A stretch of DNA of 64,000 bases from Rheum nobile (GCA_027886185.1 WOAB01000689.1:3658001-3722000), one strand, 5' to 3'. Numbered from the stretch's first letter, positions 22,777 through 34,390 are shown. The notes: a model not told the origin generated them from the sequence alone. Made by a program: numbers and translations.

Positions 22777-25700
22777 CTAAGAAAACCAGACTCCAATTAT
22801 TCTCCTCATGGCTCTCCCTCTTCTACTAGTAATCTTTAGTTTTTGAAGAATTCTGAACTTACATTCCTCCATAATTCGAGCAACACAATGCTCAGGAGAG
22901 ACCTGCCCAGCTCTAAAAATAATCTCATTCCTCATTCTCCAGGAGTGGTAAACAATCCCCATGACAGACAACAACTTGCTTCTATAGATATTATTACTTC
23001 TCTTCCCACATCGAGCAAACCAATTCCACCAATCTATCATCCTATTCTTCCTAGTACTTATCCCGTGCCACTGCAGAACAAGTTGAGTAACCTTTCTAAT
23101 AACAGGACAACCAAACCATAGATGATCTTCATCCTCATCAGCAGCTTGGCAGAGGACACAAGTGGCAGAAGAAAGCAAACCCCACTTGTGAAGCTTGCTT
23201 GCAGTTGGAAGTCTGCCAAGAGTAGCCAACCAACACATGAAACTCCATCTACGAGGCTGAATGCCATCCCATAAGACTATACACCAGGGAAGCTCAAGGG
23301 AAGGGGTCCTAAGTAAATCATAGAGGAATTGCCTATCCATTCTCCCATTGCATTTGGATAGAAACTGCTCATCAATAGCTTGACCATTCCTTTGCACCAG
23401 AACTTTGTTTCTGACCATAAGAAGTTATTTCCAGACCACAGAACTACAAGGAAGAGCATCCACCAGCCATACTGATTGTCCCTTAGTGAGATGTTTCCTT
23501 GCCCACACAGTCCAAAGGTTCTCTTTGCCTTTATGCAAGTAAAAAAGCAGTCTAAACATAAGAGTATTATTCCAAGAAAGCAGCTCTTTAAAGCTCAAAC
23601 CACCCTTCTAGATAGGCCTGCACACTGCCTCCCAAGCTACCAGACATCTTTTACTCTCCACTTCACCTGACCAGAGAAAAGCTCTACAAAGGGCTTCAAT
23701 CTTCTTAAGTGCTTTCTTAGGAATAAAGATCACTTGCATCCAAAAAGAAACAACACCTTGAATAATAGCTCTGATAACTTGAGCCATCCCTGCATAAGAC
23801 AGCTTCCTCTATTAAGCAAAGGAGTAAGTTCACTCACCTTCAATTTCCTGGAATGAAGAGGAGTCCCAAGGTATCTCACAGGGAAAGCTCCTTGGCTGAA
23901 TCCTAACACAGAAGAGCAAGCTGTCTTCCTGACTTCACTTAATCCACCATAAAAGACTTTTGTCTTGGCTGTATTGGCAACTAATCCAGATTCCTGACCA
24001 AACTCAGTCAAACACTGCTTAATCAACTTGAGGGATGGGATATTAGGCTTGCAAAAGAGCAGGAGATCATCTGCAAAGGCAATATTAGTCAACTACAAAT
24101 GCTTGCACTTAGGATGGAATCTGAAATCCCTGTCAGTACTCAACTTTTTCATCTTCCTAGCAAATAATTCCATAACAATGACAAAGAGGAAAGGAGAAAG
24201 AGGATCTCCCTGCCTAATCCCTCTCTTCCCTTCGAAGAAACCTCTAGCTTCACCATTAATGATCACAGAAAAACAAGGAGTTCTAACACACTCCATAATC
24301 CACATGATGAGCTGCCTAGGGAAATTGAGAAAAACCAAGCTTTCCTCTAAGTAATCCCATGACACACAATCATAAGCTTTCTGTAAATCGATCTGGATCA
24401 TGCACCTAGGGGAAATCCCAGTGTTGTCATACCCCTTCACCAGATCCTGAGCCACCATCATATTGTGAGTAATTGATCTCCCAGGAACAAAGGCACCCTG
24501 ATTAATAGAGATAATCTCATCAAGTAAAGGCCTAATTTTCTGCACCAGAACCTTAGAGATGATCTTCAACATGGTATTGCAGCAGGAGATGGGCCTAAAC
24601 TCTTTAATGGAAAAAGGTTGATCAACTTTAGGAATAAGGCAAACAAAGGTAGCATTTGTTTGCCTTAAAAGTCTTCCTCTCCTGAAGAACTCAAAGATAG
24701 CTGCCAAAACATCCTCATGAATGACTTCCCAGCTCTTCTTATAGAACCAACCCCCAAACCCGTCTGGCCCTGGAGATTTAAGGTTACCTAACCCAAACAC
24801 AACATCTCTGACATTTTGTTGACTAGGCTGTTCACACAAGCTACCATGGCATTCATTTCTGATCTTGGCACCCCCATAACTGTCAAAATTAAGAGCAATA
24901 GATGGACCAGCAGTACCAAATAATTCTATATAAAAATCCAGAATTTCATTTTCAACATCATCATGCCTTTCAAGAACCCTGCATGTACTATCTTTCAAGG
25001 TAAAAATAGTACATCTAGATTTTCTAGATTTGATACCATTATAGAACATGGGAGAGATTTCCTCACCTAATTTAATCCAGTCATTTTTTGCTCTCTGAAC
25101 AGTGTAACTTTGCAACTGTTCCAGTCTAAGATTAAGCTCACACTTAGCATTAGAAACAACTTGCTGTTTAATGAGGCAGGACATATCATTTTGAAGAGAA
25201 TCATGAGCAACTTTCAGCTTCTCAACACATTCCTCAACCATGACCTCCAACTTTCTAAATCTACCTTTCTACCAGCTCTTCAAAGCAGTCTTCACTCTTT
25301 TCAGTTTTTCTGCCAACACAAACTGAGCTGTACCCTGAGAAGTGCCTTGCCAAGCATTCTTCACCTGCTCCTCATAATCGTCTTCTTCAGTCCAAAAATT
25401 CCTAAATTTGAAGGGAGTTCTCTTAATGCCTTGAGTAGGATTCAGTTGCACCAAACAAGGAGAATGGTCAGAAATATTAGGATCAGAAAAGAAGACCCTT
25501 GATGAAGGAAAGGAATTGTCCCAATCCTTGTTGACAAGCATTCTATCAAGCGTGCAAGCAACCCTGTCAACACCCTCCTGTTGGTTGCTCCAGGTGTATT
25601 TAGCACCAGAGAAAGCATGATCTTGCAACTCCAACTTATCCAGTACTTCAGCAAGTTCACTATTAACCCTCACACTATGTCTATATGAGAGTTTCTCAGC

Positions 25701-26150
25701 AGGACAAAGTATGCAGTTAAAATCACCAACAATTGTCCAAGGCCCCGTAACAGTCAAAGCAATGCTTTCCAATTCTTTCCAGAGTTCCATTCTTCCAGCA
25801 AAAGCATTAGAAGCATAAACAAAAGAAGCTGAGAAAGAAATCTGTCCATCCTTACTAACCACAAGGTAGTGAATCAATTGCCTAGAAATGTAGAGCACAG
25901 TTACATGAACAACAACAGTGTCCCAGGTCAGCCAAATTCTTCCTCTCTCAATAGGAGAACTATTAGTCACAAAAGGCCAGTTAAACATCATTCTACTAGC
26001 CACATCCAGTTCTTTATTCTTTGGAATCTTAGTCTCCAAGAGAGCTATAACACACAACCTATTCTTCCTAACAAGCTCTCTTATCATTTTTATTCTAGGG
26101 GGAGAGCAACATCCCCTAGTATTCTAAGCACCAAAGAACACTTCAGCCAT
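22777..26150 (-). pseudogene. LINE ORF2: endonuclease and reverse transcriptase, several stops
   Basis: Replication protein of an L1-type retrotransposon: it nicks genomic DNA and primes reverse transcription there. The ATG (about 26150) overlaps the ORF1 stop. The AP-type endonuclease shows ALLETK, VGDFNCIL and SDHSPCL. The reverse transcriptase shows FVCLIPKV, FRPISCCN, QGAFVPGRSI, IDLQKAYDCV, GIRQGDPLSPFLF and the catalytic FADD of IAFADDLLLF. A zf-RVT domain with CVLCQAADEDEDHLWFGC closes the protein, with no RNase H. In-frame TAG codons lie near 26125, at about 25262 and at 24093-24095. At least one frameshift separates the reverse transcriptase from the zf-RVT part, around 23450-23740. 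The family assignment is certain; the copy cannot make a full protein. Confidence 0.93.
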
Positions 26151-27541
26151 AAGGAAAAGTTTTGGAGCTGCTACCACTCCCAATTCCTTCAGTAAGAGGT
26201 GATGAACTAGAATGAGTACTCATTGAGGCAGGTCCAGAAGTATGTTGCTTATTCTGAGCTTTGCCTTTATGAACTAGAGCCTGTGAAACCTTGTGAGTAA
26301 CATCAACCCCATCCCTTTGTTTAGCTAAGTCCTTACTTGGCCTTCCTTTTCCAGTCTCCATTCTCTGTGGACTCATCACATTACCAACTTCAACAGTGGT
26401 AGAAGTAGATCCAACTTTCAGAGTAGTTATATTGTCTTGGCCATTATCCAGCACTTTGTCACCTTTTTGCACCCACGCTCTGGCCCCTTGATCCCTCCCT
26501 TGCTTCCTATCAATCTGTTTTGCAATAGTCTTATTCTTTTGATGCCAACAAACACTATTATCATGCCCAAACACATTACATTTAGCACAGCACCAAGGCA
26601 CCCATTCAAACAAGATTTTATAATTATACACCTTGCCACCAGGCCCCTTTAAGATCACTGCCTCTCTCTGAATATCCTGCACATTAACAATGATCAAAAG
26701 CCGAGCAAAAGAAAGCTTCCTACCTCTCGCAGTAAATTCATCCATACACACTGGTTGTCCAATTATACTTCCAATGACACTCAACATGTGCCGAGAAAAG
26801 AAGATAGGGTCCAAGTCTCTGATTTGGATCCAAGCTGGAACCTCCTTAAAACTGGACCAAGCAACAACGAGCCCAGGGTGCCAATGCTTCAATGCTAGAG
26901 GCTTAATACCATCCACCAACCATGGTCCATCACCACACTTAAATCTGAAAATCCAGATGCCATTCTTCTTCATCTGAACCTCAGGCAAAAACTCTCCCCA
27001 ATTTTGCTTCATGAGGTTTGACATTTCCTCAAAGGAAAGCTGTTTACCCAGGACTCCTCCAAGTAGAGTAAATTTCCAACGATCGACCTCCTTTTCCACT
27101 TCCTCATTAGAGAAGACGTAGGTATATATCCTTGTCCCCAATCTCAATTTTGTCAAGTTTATGAGCAAGAGATCGCTTCCTATTCCTCGCATTCTCATGA
27201 TTCTCATGATCAGAATTCCTAGATTCAAGATCAAGCACTTTCTCCAGATCAACACTGGATATACGTACTCCATCAAGCCCAAGATCCACAGATTTGGACA
27301 AATCAATCACATGAGCATTAATATTATCCCTAGGAAACTTTGAATTAGTCAGAGAAGCAACAGGATCCGCCGGAATCGCATCAGGATCCGCTGGATTCGC
27401 AATCACCACCAGAGTCTCTAAACTCGGCAACGATATCTTAGGGCCAATAGACAAGGATTTCGAACCTGGATTAGTCTTCACAGCGCCTCCCTGTCCATGC
27501 TTCTTACCAAATCGCGTTATCACGCCCGCCGGAGAGCTCAT
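26143..27541 (-). pseudogene. LINE ORF1: RNA-binding protein with CCHC knuckle, frameshifted
   Basis: Nucleic-acid-binding partner of ORF2, expected in the LINE ribonucleoprotein. It starts MSSPAGVITRFGKKHG at 27541. A single frameshift near 27125 moves the reading into the frame that carries the DUF4283-type region (WKFTLLGGVLGK, WIFRFKCGDGPWLVDG, PAWIQIRDLDPIFFS) and a CCHC zinc knuckle (CAKCNVFGHDNSVC). A Ser/Thr/Lys-rich tail runs to 26143. The stop codon overlaps the ORF2 start, a compact LINE arrangement. Confidence 0.88.
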
Positions 27542-27798
27542 AGGCGATCAAATTCCGGCGAAACAACCAGTCAGTTGGCTGACTTCAGCGGCAAGAAATC
27601 GCCAAGGTCCGAGAGCGGAATTCCGGCGAAACAACCGGGGCAAATTTAAGTTAACTCTTTCTCAAAAGTAAAATCTTGTTTAAAACTTTGACTCGTCTTT
27701 TTGAAATATCCAATTAAATTCTTTACCACGAACGAGGAACGGTTTACAAAGTTTTGTTTTAAATAAAACGATTTGGAAACTTAAATCCATTTTTTTTA

Positions 27799-27810
27799 GC
27801 TCTGATACCA
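27799..27810 (-). other. tRNA-Met primer-binding site of the minus-strand R1 element
   Basis: On the minus strand this is TGGTATCAGAGC, complementary to the 3' end of initiator tRNA-Met. It lies 4 bp inside the 5' LTR, whose inner end is at 27815. Confidence 0.85.
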
Positions 27811-28378
27811 AATCTGTAACACCCCCAAAATACCTTTGGAAATATTACCGCCAGTGACCTCAGAATACACACCCGGGGTCACCCAAGGCTTACCGTTTTT
27901 AAAACAAATGATATAATATTTTAAACTTGATTAAATAACATGAAAGTTGACCCAATAATGTTCATACCGACGTCATAAGTTACAACTGATAACAAAACCA
28001 AATACAGAAAGCGTTTATTACAACGGAAGTCTTTGAGATAAACAGAATGCCACAAAGGGGTTTTGAACCGTGCGATCTTACGCTAGGATCCTCAACCTTA
28101 GGGAAAAACACTTAGAATAGCAACTGCCTTCAACGTCGAAATCTGGCCTTCAAAGCTGAGGAAATTTACCTGATATGCCGTATGAGACGGATGACACCAG
28201 CCAATCATGCAAAGGAAAAATAACGGTTGGTTAGTCTAATGAAAGACTACGCAAGGGTACAAATAATAGAGTTATAAGTAGTCGTATCAAGTTACAACTA
28301 TCGCTTCTCTAATAATAGCCGATACACGATGTGAACTCCAATATTTCTACGGAAACACAAGAAAATGAATGGTTGAAG

Positions 28379-28505
28379 AGAAGACTCCAAAGGAATCGAG
28401 TCTTATGGGAAACGTATGAAAAGAAGACTACAAAGGATATGAGTCTTATGGGAAACATATGAAAAGAAGACTCCAAAGGAATTGAGTCTTATAGGAAACG
28501 TATGA
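28379..28505 (-). repeat. 43-bp tandem repeat, three copies
   Basis: Three diverged copies of the GAAGACTCCAAAGGAATTGAG unit, matching the array at 20810-20920 in the partner LTR. Confidence 0.85.
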
Positions 28506-29696
28506 CAACTGTTTGGGAACGTTAAGTTTTGACACAAGCTTAAAACACAACCTTGATTATTTGGGTCCACGACCAACCTCACCGCGCAATGCGAATCCAA
28601 ATTGGAAAGAAGACTTACTCTAACAAGAGTCTGGGCGGTTTCCACGTTGTACTCCTCGCCCGAGGGTATATTAATTATGTGCGTAAAAGCACTTATCTTA
28701 TTTGATTCCAAAACAAACATTCACGTTAAAGCTTTTGATACACATAAACTCTATACGAGAGATACTTCTGGGAAAGAATCCTGTATGTTGGCACTAGCTA
28801 AGTGCACCTACCCTTTGAATAAGGGTATGGTCATGACCAGAAGTACTAGGGCAAAATCCTCATAATACCAGTTATAAAGAAACGACTAGACCTCGCAAGG
28901 TACATAGCGTTCGTACGAATACTCATTCTAACTACACATAAGTTCACACATAAATCCACACCACAATCCATTACGGTAATATCATATAGAACTATATAAT
29001 AGCATTGTTTCTAGCAATATATACAACCTATTATAAATCCATATTTTAACACATCATTTTATCAAATCTGTTCCCAAACATAAAACAACAACTTTTATTC
29101 CAACTTAATTAACAATCAAATAATTGATAATCAAGGGAAATATGGAATAATGAGCAAGAGCGAACCGCCACTTGCCTTAGTCTAGACGAACGGGAGATTG
29201 GGTTCCGAGATCTGGAAACTTGCACTTGAGCACAGTTTCCTACGACGATGAATTTTAAGACAAAACCCTAAATTAGGTACGGTACGAAAAGACGAAGCAA
29301 AACGAAGGAAAGAAGCCAGTGCCACGGTCGCGGATGGCATAGCCGCGATCGCGGCCTTGCTGGGCAAAACCGCACCCGCGGTTTTATAACCATGCCCGCG
29401 GTTTTATAACCGCAATCGCGGTTTTGCGCCCAACCAGGGTCGCGGGTCTCTGCCCGGCCGCGGTGGATGGAGTCGCAGTCGCGGGACTCCATCCCGACGC
29501 GGGCTTAATCGAGGTCATACCGACGACGACGAGGCTTCGTACTTCTCTTCTGAACCAAGGCGCACCACCACCACTCCAAGGATTTCCCACGGCGACGACT
29601 TCGGCTCCGGCGACGACGACTCCGACGAACACAACAACTTTTGAGAAGAGGAAGAGGAAGCTTGAAATGGTGGAGAGGATGGTTGCCACTCCCTCC

Positions 29697-29704
29697 TATT
29701 TATA
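29697..29704 (-). promoter_or_regulatory. TATA box of R1 LTR
   Basis: TATAAATA on the minus strand within GCCTATAAATAGGAG. The position corresponds to the TATATAAG of the complete R1 LTRs near 53148 and 57902. Confidence 0.6.
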
Positions 29705-29764
29705 GGCTCAGAAGGAGGAGTTCACATCAACGCCGAGCAACCCAATCGATCCAGCTCCCCGCCG

Positions 29765-30249
29765 TTCGGAGCACGAGGAGAAATTTCCCCTCGCGGCGTA
29801 AGAACAAGTTGGCACCACGTGGAGATGGCCCATTCCGCGTGATCAAAGCCATAGGGGACAATGCATATCAACTCGAGCTCCCACCTGATTTTGGAGTCCA
29901 CGCGTCCTTCAACGTGGCGGACTTGACTCCATATGTTGAGCCAGAGTTTGATGATGGTGAAGCGGGGATGCTTCACAGCCAAGTGGGGGAGGGTGATGTG
30001 ACCCTGCCTCCCATGACGGCCCAAGACGAGGAAGAATCCATGAGCCTACGCTCGGAGGGCCCAGTGACAAGGTCTAGGTCCAAGGCCATCGCCGCCGCCA
30101 TCGCGTCACTTGTCGCACGCGCCGTCGCTAGCCAAGGAAGCCCAGACGTCAACCAAAGACTCGTCGTCCTCGCCACCATCGGCATCGAAACAACGCGTTC
30201 TTCAGAGCCAACATCGCGTGCACCCACTCGCGAGGCCATCGACCCTTAG
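29765..30249 (+). pseudogene. Ty3/gypsy integrase C-terminal fragment
   Basis: C-terminal end of a Ty3/gypsy polyprotein. The GPY/F-type module of integrase is clear: KNKLAPRGDGPFRVIKAIGDNAYQ, broken here as KNKLAPRGDGPF and RVIKAIGDNAYQ, then FNVADLTPYVEP. This module normally helps bind target DNA. A tail with GPVTRSRSKA follows and the frame stops at 30247-30249. The catalytic integrase core, RNase H and reverse transcriptase are absent. The left edge is a break against the R1 LTR at about 29720-29765. Confidence 0.85.
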
Positions 30250-30930
30250 TCGCTGTTCCTCGCGGTGTTTGTACTCATTTAACGCGTTCTTTAAGACATT
30301 TTCTATATTTGGTATTTCCAGCTTTGTTTTAGATAGTTTCCTTTTATAGTCTTTCTATCTTTTAGGGTTTGTGCATTTTGCATGCTTGCATGGGCTAGCC
30401 CTTAGGCTCGTTTCGGCCCAAGCCCATTAGGTCTTGGCCGAGATACATTGGTTATTTAAAGCCTTCCTTGTTATTGTTATTTCTTACGTTCAATTTAATT
30501 CAAGGTTTCAAGTCGAGTGTTTATCCTCCTTCCCTTGATCGGACGTCAAAACCCTCTATCTTCGCATCCCCTTCACTCCGCCGCCGACGCTACGACAGTT
30601 GCTTGAACCCTCAAGCCAAGTCTTCCTTCGCATCTCCTTTCATCCGCAGTCGACGTTACGACACCAAAGACTTGTCTTTTCAAGTCGTCTATCCCTCATC
30701 AAATCGCTTCCGCCACCGCTATCCATTCACCCCATCCATCGCTGCCACCGCACCAATCATCGCGATCTTTCGCTCGCGAACCGCCACAAACACCGCGTTC
30801 CACGGTAGGCTTGACAACGCCGAGTGACTTCCCAACCAAGACTAGATCCAAAGGTGTCACCTTAACAATTCGACTTGTCATCAGAGGCAAGAACACATCA
30901 AAGAATCAAATTTTAAATATTGCATGAACA
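30250..30930 (+). repeat. Probable 3' LTR remnant of the gypsy fragment
   Basis: Follows the polyprotein stop and contains a TATA-like TTATTTAAAG at about 30451, then a pyrimidine- and CGC-rich leader-like stretch. No partner LTR is present, so the ends are guesses. The small open frames here show no known domain. Confidence 0.4.
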
Positions 30931-31031
30931 TTGTTATTTTCATATTCTTCTACTGGTAGATTAGTTTAGTGTATATTCTGTCTAATAATTTCAGACTTCC
31001 AATAATGGTCTCAAAATGCTATTTTACGCAG

Positions 31032-31322
31032 GTTGAAAATGTTACGAGTGATCTTATATAAGGCAAAATTGGAAAGATTAAAATTACAGATCATAAGGTG
31101 AGCATAATGATCGCCATTTAACCATGGCTTCCATTCATTCATTTGATCATGGTTTAATTGCTTTAACACAACACATTTGCATCATTTAGGTTGGGGAGAA
31201 GGCTCTACCATTCATTGCCAAGGGGGTTGAATAGGGAGCGTCGTGAAGCTAAGTCAAAGAACGAGACCAACCATCACACAACCAAGAAACAAAAAGGAGA
31301 GTCAGAATCCGAAAAGACGTGA
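31032..31322 (+). pseudogene. Possible last two exons of an unrecognised gene
   Basis: Two stretches look like spliced exons. One runs 31032-31097 between an AG acceptor and a GTGAGC donor. The other runs 31190-31322 after TTTAG and ends in TGA. Joined in phase they encode a basic tail (LKMLRVILYKAKLERLKLQ, then LGRRLYHSLPRGLNRERR and a Lys/Glu/Ser-rich end). I do not recognise the family and no upstream exon is identified. It lies in the right part of the PIF/Harbinger-like element, so it may be a captured host fragment. Low confidence. Confidence 0.25.
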
Positions 31323-32047
31323 TTATTTCTCTGTTGGTTTTTTACATGTTTCCTTGTCTTAAAATTTTGATGGGTGTTGGAATTCTTAGCTTTCTAAGCA
31401 CTTTTCCGTCGCCTTCTGGTGTAATTGAGTGGCATTTTGCTGTTGCTAATTAATAGGTGAAGATCGATGTTCTATTGTTTGTAAAATTACCTGCTAATTT
31501 ATATAAAAGAAGTTTGGAAATTTTGACAGCAAGTTCCCAGCTTTGCATCTAATTTTTCAATCTTACAAGAACTAGTATTTGGATCAACAGGATAAGGAGA
31601 AACCCTTAGCTTCATTTATTTTATTTCATGAATAATTAGATGGTTTTTTATGATAAGGAAATAAGCAGCATTATATGAAAATCCATGAGGTATTGAACAC
31701 TCACAATTCATAGATATTCATTATGTCATACCTGCCGGTACATGGAAAATTGCCGAAAATCCACTTGCCAAAAACAACCCAATTTGTGAGGTAAAAAATA
31801 ATCATGTGATATGCACATGCTACCTCTCAATAATTAAAGTTATGGGCAATTTTGTAATTTATAACTTAAATTCAGTCTTCTTAAGCCACCGCAACCGAAC
31901 ACACATTTCAACTTCAGCTCTCATATTAATCTTCAGCCTCTCAATTCCATTCAGCCCTCAACTTAAATTCTTTCATTTAAATTCAGTTCAATTCAATCCT
32001 TATTTTAATTTCATCCCTAATAAACCTAAGTCATGTCGAACACACCC

Positions 32048-32050
32048 TTA
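32048..32050. repeat. Right target-site duplication (TTA) of PIF/Harbinger-like element
   Basis: TTA directly after the terminal ACACACCC; pairs with 18117-18119. Confidence 0.55.
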
Positions 32051-33266
32051 ATCTTATGACAAATTATCAAGCTACGGAAGCCGCATATATTAGCGCATCA
32101 CTTATGTGCATATATGATATTTTTTGCCTCCGTGATGCAAAATGTTACATTAGTATGAAGTAATAATGGCAAACATTTCTCAACTTCCATCCCTCAGCTA
32201 TTGGAATTTACTATCGCCCAACTTTTTGCCGTATGCAGGTGCAGGGTACGTAAAAATATAAGGAAAAACTATTAAATTAAAATAATCTCTAACTTTACTA
32301 ATTGACTAAAATGAATTCCGTTTAAATCATGAAACAAAAATAATAGGGTTTTGCTATTTGTCGCCCCCGGGACAATTGTTAAATATAGAAATTTATCTAA
32401 TTAAAAATTAAAATTTTATCCATTCTCTTTTAAGAGATATTTTAAAGATAATTTTTTATTTTAACTATATGTAATAAACAGACTAAAAAAACAGAATTTT
32501 AAAGATCCACCAAAGTTATTACGGGGGTACTCTTTCCTGTTAATTTATTTCTTCGTTCAGTATTTAATTAATGCGATCACGACTCCTTAGGAGTCTAAAT
32601 TAAGAGAGCGTACCTTTTAGAAAAATACACTCCGTAACTAAAAGAGCGTCTATGTTACTTTCAAGGAATTTGATGGAATGCTAAAAAAATTTATTAGTTT
32701 TAGGAATGATAATTAAGAAGATTTTATGACAAAATAGAAGGAAAATAAGGAAATTAGAATCTTCCCAAAATGATAAAATCTGGGTGGAAAGCATGAACGA
32801 GAGCTCCAAAAAAATGAAAAATCAAATAAATGTGATTAATTTTACTCTAATTTTCTTTCTCAAATCTCTCTATATCCAAACAAAAAAAAAAAAAAATTAC
32901 TTCCCCTTCATCCTTTATCCTCTTTTTTTTTTTTTTTTTCGTCTCCCAATTTTCCTCCCCAAAATTCTCCGTTGTAAGAAAAAAATGACTTGTAAATCAA
33001 TTTATACGTTTTTTTCTGACAACAACAAATACAAAGTCAATTAGCAGTTATTCTAAAGTATATAGCCTACGTACTGATGATGTTTTATTTGGATAAATAA
33101 ACATCAATTACATTTGACAAACAAAAAACAATGGAGTAACAAATCTTATTTTTCAATCTGCGCTCTCCCTTTATGGTCCTCCTCCAGCTCCATATCATTG
33201 TAGTTTTTAAACTTGAGACGGTAGTCATATTTAATTACCTTCTGTTACCGTTCCGTGCATATGTAA
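32051..33266. other. Intergenic AT-rich DNA, no gene seen
   Basis: Contains an A-run near 32880 and a T-run near 32920, and no convincing coding region. It includes the probable 3' flank of the minus-strand gene at 33267-33758. Confidence 0.5.
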
Positions 33267-33758
33267 TCAACAAACTACCTGGGACTGGGAGCCGAGCTTG
33301 GGTGCGTCGCGGTGCACCATCTTCCCCTGTGACATCAGCACCGACTTGTAGATCTCAACGAGCACCTTTTCATCATACTCCTTGATTGGAGGGTTGACAA
33401 AGCTACCGTACTCCACCGTGGCACCGTATCCACCGTTGAAAACCGCCGAATTTGCGAATCTGAGCATCATGTTAACGTACGCATCCCGAAGCCTAGCGAG
33501 CCACTTCTTGGACGACCCCACCCGGATCTTTGGTCTGATCTTGATCCGCCACCGCCACAACCGCCGCCTCCGCCGGCCAACACCTCCGCCGGCGGATCTG
33601 GTCTGGGCCGCAGGGAAATCTGGTGGGCCTGTACTAGACGGGTTAAGACGGGCCTTCCTTTGGGCCTTGGTGGGCGGCCCATTGAGCCTCTCGTAGCCCC
33701 TTCTCTTTCTCCAGTAGCCTCGGATTCCTTTGTATGCGTTGATTGATAAGCCTTCCAT
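33267..33758 (-). CDS. Conserved plant protein of unknown function, single exon, 163 aa
   Basis: The only intact gene in the window that looks like a normal host gene. The frame runs from ATG 33758 without break. It begins MEGLSINAYKGIRGYWRKR, a start I associate with a family of small, uncharacterised plant proteins. Then come a basic Arg/Lys-rich middle (GRRRRRLWRWRIKIRPKIR), a segment with WLARLRDAYVNMMLRFAN, and a C-terminal part with KEYDEKVLVEIYKSVLMSQG. No signal peptide or membrane segment is evident; the basic tract could bind nucleic acid or target the protein to the nucleus, but that is only inference. Base composition is more GC-rich than the surroundings, as expected for coding DNA. 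The Helitron and LINE copies lie immediately upstream of its promoter. Function unknown. Confidence 0.72.
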   Translation of the reverse strand: MEGLSINAYKGIRGYWRKRRGYERLNGPPTKAQRKARLNPSSTGPPDFPAAQTRSAGGGVGRRRRRLWRWRIKIRPKIRVGSSKKWLARLRDAYVNMMLRFANSAVFNGGYGATVEYGSFVNPPIKEYDEKVLVEIYKSVLMSQGKMVHRDAPKLGSQSQVVC

Positions 33759-33938
33759 CTTTCTTATGTATGCTGAGGATTTGTGGAGTTGCAGTGGTTG
33801 GGATTGAAGAAGTTTGGGATGATGGAGAGTTTTGGGGTGTGGATTGAAGAATGAGGGGAGAAAGGGGATTTCATAAGGACAACGAAAGTAGGTAGGGGTG
33901 GCAAATAAATGACACCTACCTGTATTTCTCAGCCTTGC

Positions 33939-34354
33939 CTCTCCGTTTTATTAAATGCAAAACGGAGTTTTCAATTTATTATAGATATTAGCGAAACCAA
34001 ATTATTATTATTGTTTTTTTTTATAAAGACAAATAATAAGACCCTATCAAACGAAAAGGCTATTCTAAATCATCCGAATGGATGATCTTTATAAGCCGAG
34101 TACCAAAACTATCAAAAGTAGAGTTTAAACTGTGAACTCATATCTGCTGTGAAGAAGACGTTTCGCACTAAGAGCAGAATTAAGTGAAGAAAGAAGACAT
34201 TGGAAAGCTTGAAGAGTTGTCAGAGGAATGGGGTGAGTAGCTAGAAAGTCAGCAGCACGATTAGCCTCACGAAAACAGTGATGTACCTAAAAAGAGACAA
34301 ACGAAGAGAGTAAAGCAGTAATGTCATTAATGAGGCTGTGAATTTCCCAAGGAA
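33939..34354 (-). repeat. First copy of a 416-bp tandem duplication containing a LINE 3' end
   Basis: The unit starts CTCTCCGTTTTATTAAATGC and contains the T-run and 3'-terminal RNase H coding part of a LINE (minus strand). It ends at AATTTCCCAAGGAAC. The second copy is 34355-34390 joined to 62576 to about 62957. This uninterrupted copy shows what the site looked like before the Helitron inserted. Confidence 0.88.
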
Positions 34355-34390
34355 CTCTCCGTTTTATTAAATGCAAAACAAAGTTTTCAA

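Larger units (their letters stand above)
22564..27660 (-). mobile_element. Full-length L1-type LINE, inactive
   Basis: On the minus strand it carries ORF1 (DUF4283-like region plus CCHC knuckle), ORF2 (endonuclease, reverse transcriptase, zf-RVT) and a poly(A) tail seen as the T-run at 22567-22576. CTCAAAAGTA occurs at 22554-22563 and at 27661-27670, giving a target-site duplication of at least 10 bp. It is inserted in the internal region of the minus-strand R1 element. Several stops and frameshifts make it dead. Confidence 0.9.
18744..29720 (-). mobile_element. R1-type Ty3/gypsy element, minus strand, broken and disrupted by two insertions
   Basis: In minus-strand orientation the 5' LTR is at 27815-29720, the tRNA-Met primer site at 27799-27810, the internal region from 27798 down to 20921, and a truncated 3' LTR at 18744-20920. 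Both LTRs end in the complement of TGTAACACCCCCA and share long matches with each other and with the R1 LTRs at 1-1275 and 52755-59909. A solo R2 LTR (18778-20270) lies in the 3' LTR and an L1 LINE (22564-27660) in the internal region. No reverse transcriptase or integrase belonging to this element is present, so it is non-autonomous. Confidence 0.8.
27815..29720 (-). repeat. 5' LTR of the minus-strand R1 element (outer end truncated)
   Basis: Begins TGTAACACCCCCA at its inner end and carries the same blocks as the other R1 LTRs in reverse. On the minus strand a TATAAATA box lies at 29697-29704. Downstream of it (29320-29480) is a GC-rich stretch with several CCGCGG and CCGCGATCGCGG palindromes. 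The outer end does not show the TGTAATATCCC start of the R1 LTRs at 52755 and 57510; it breaks near 29720 against an unrelated gypsy fragment. Confidence 0.75.
18120..32047. mobile_element. PIF/Harbinger-like element with degenerate ends, filled by later insertions
   Basis: The left end reads GGGCCCGTTCGGTATGACTG. The right end, read on the minus strand from 32047, is GGGTGTGTTCGACATGACTT. About two thirds of these positions agree, and both arms share words such as GAGGGCTGAA. TTA flanks both ends, the usual 3-bp PIF/Harbinger duplication. No transposase is present. The original body is the left arm (18120-18743) plus part of the right side (about 31000-32047). The ends are diverged, so this is a moderate-confidence call. 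Confidence 0.5.
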
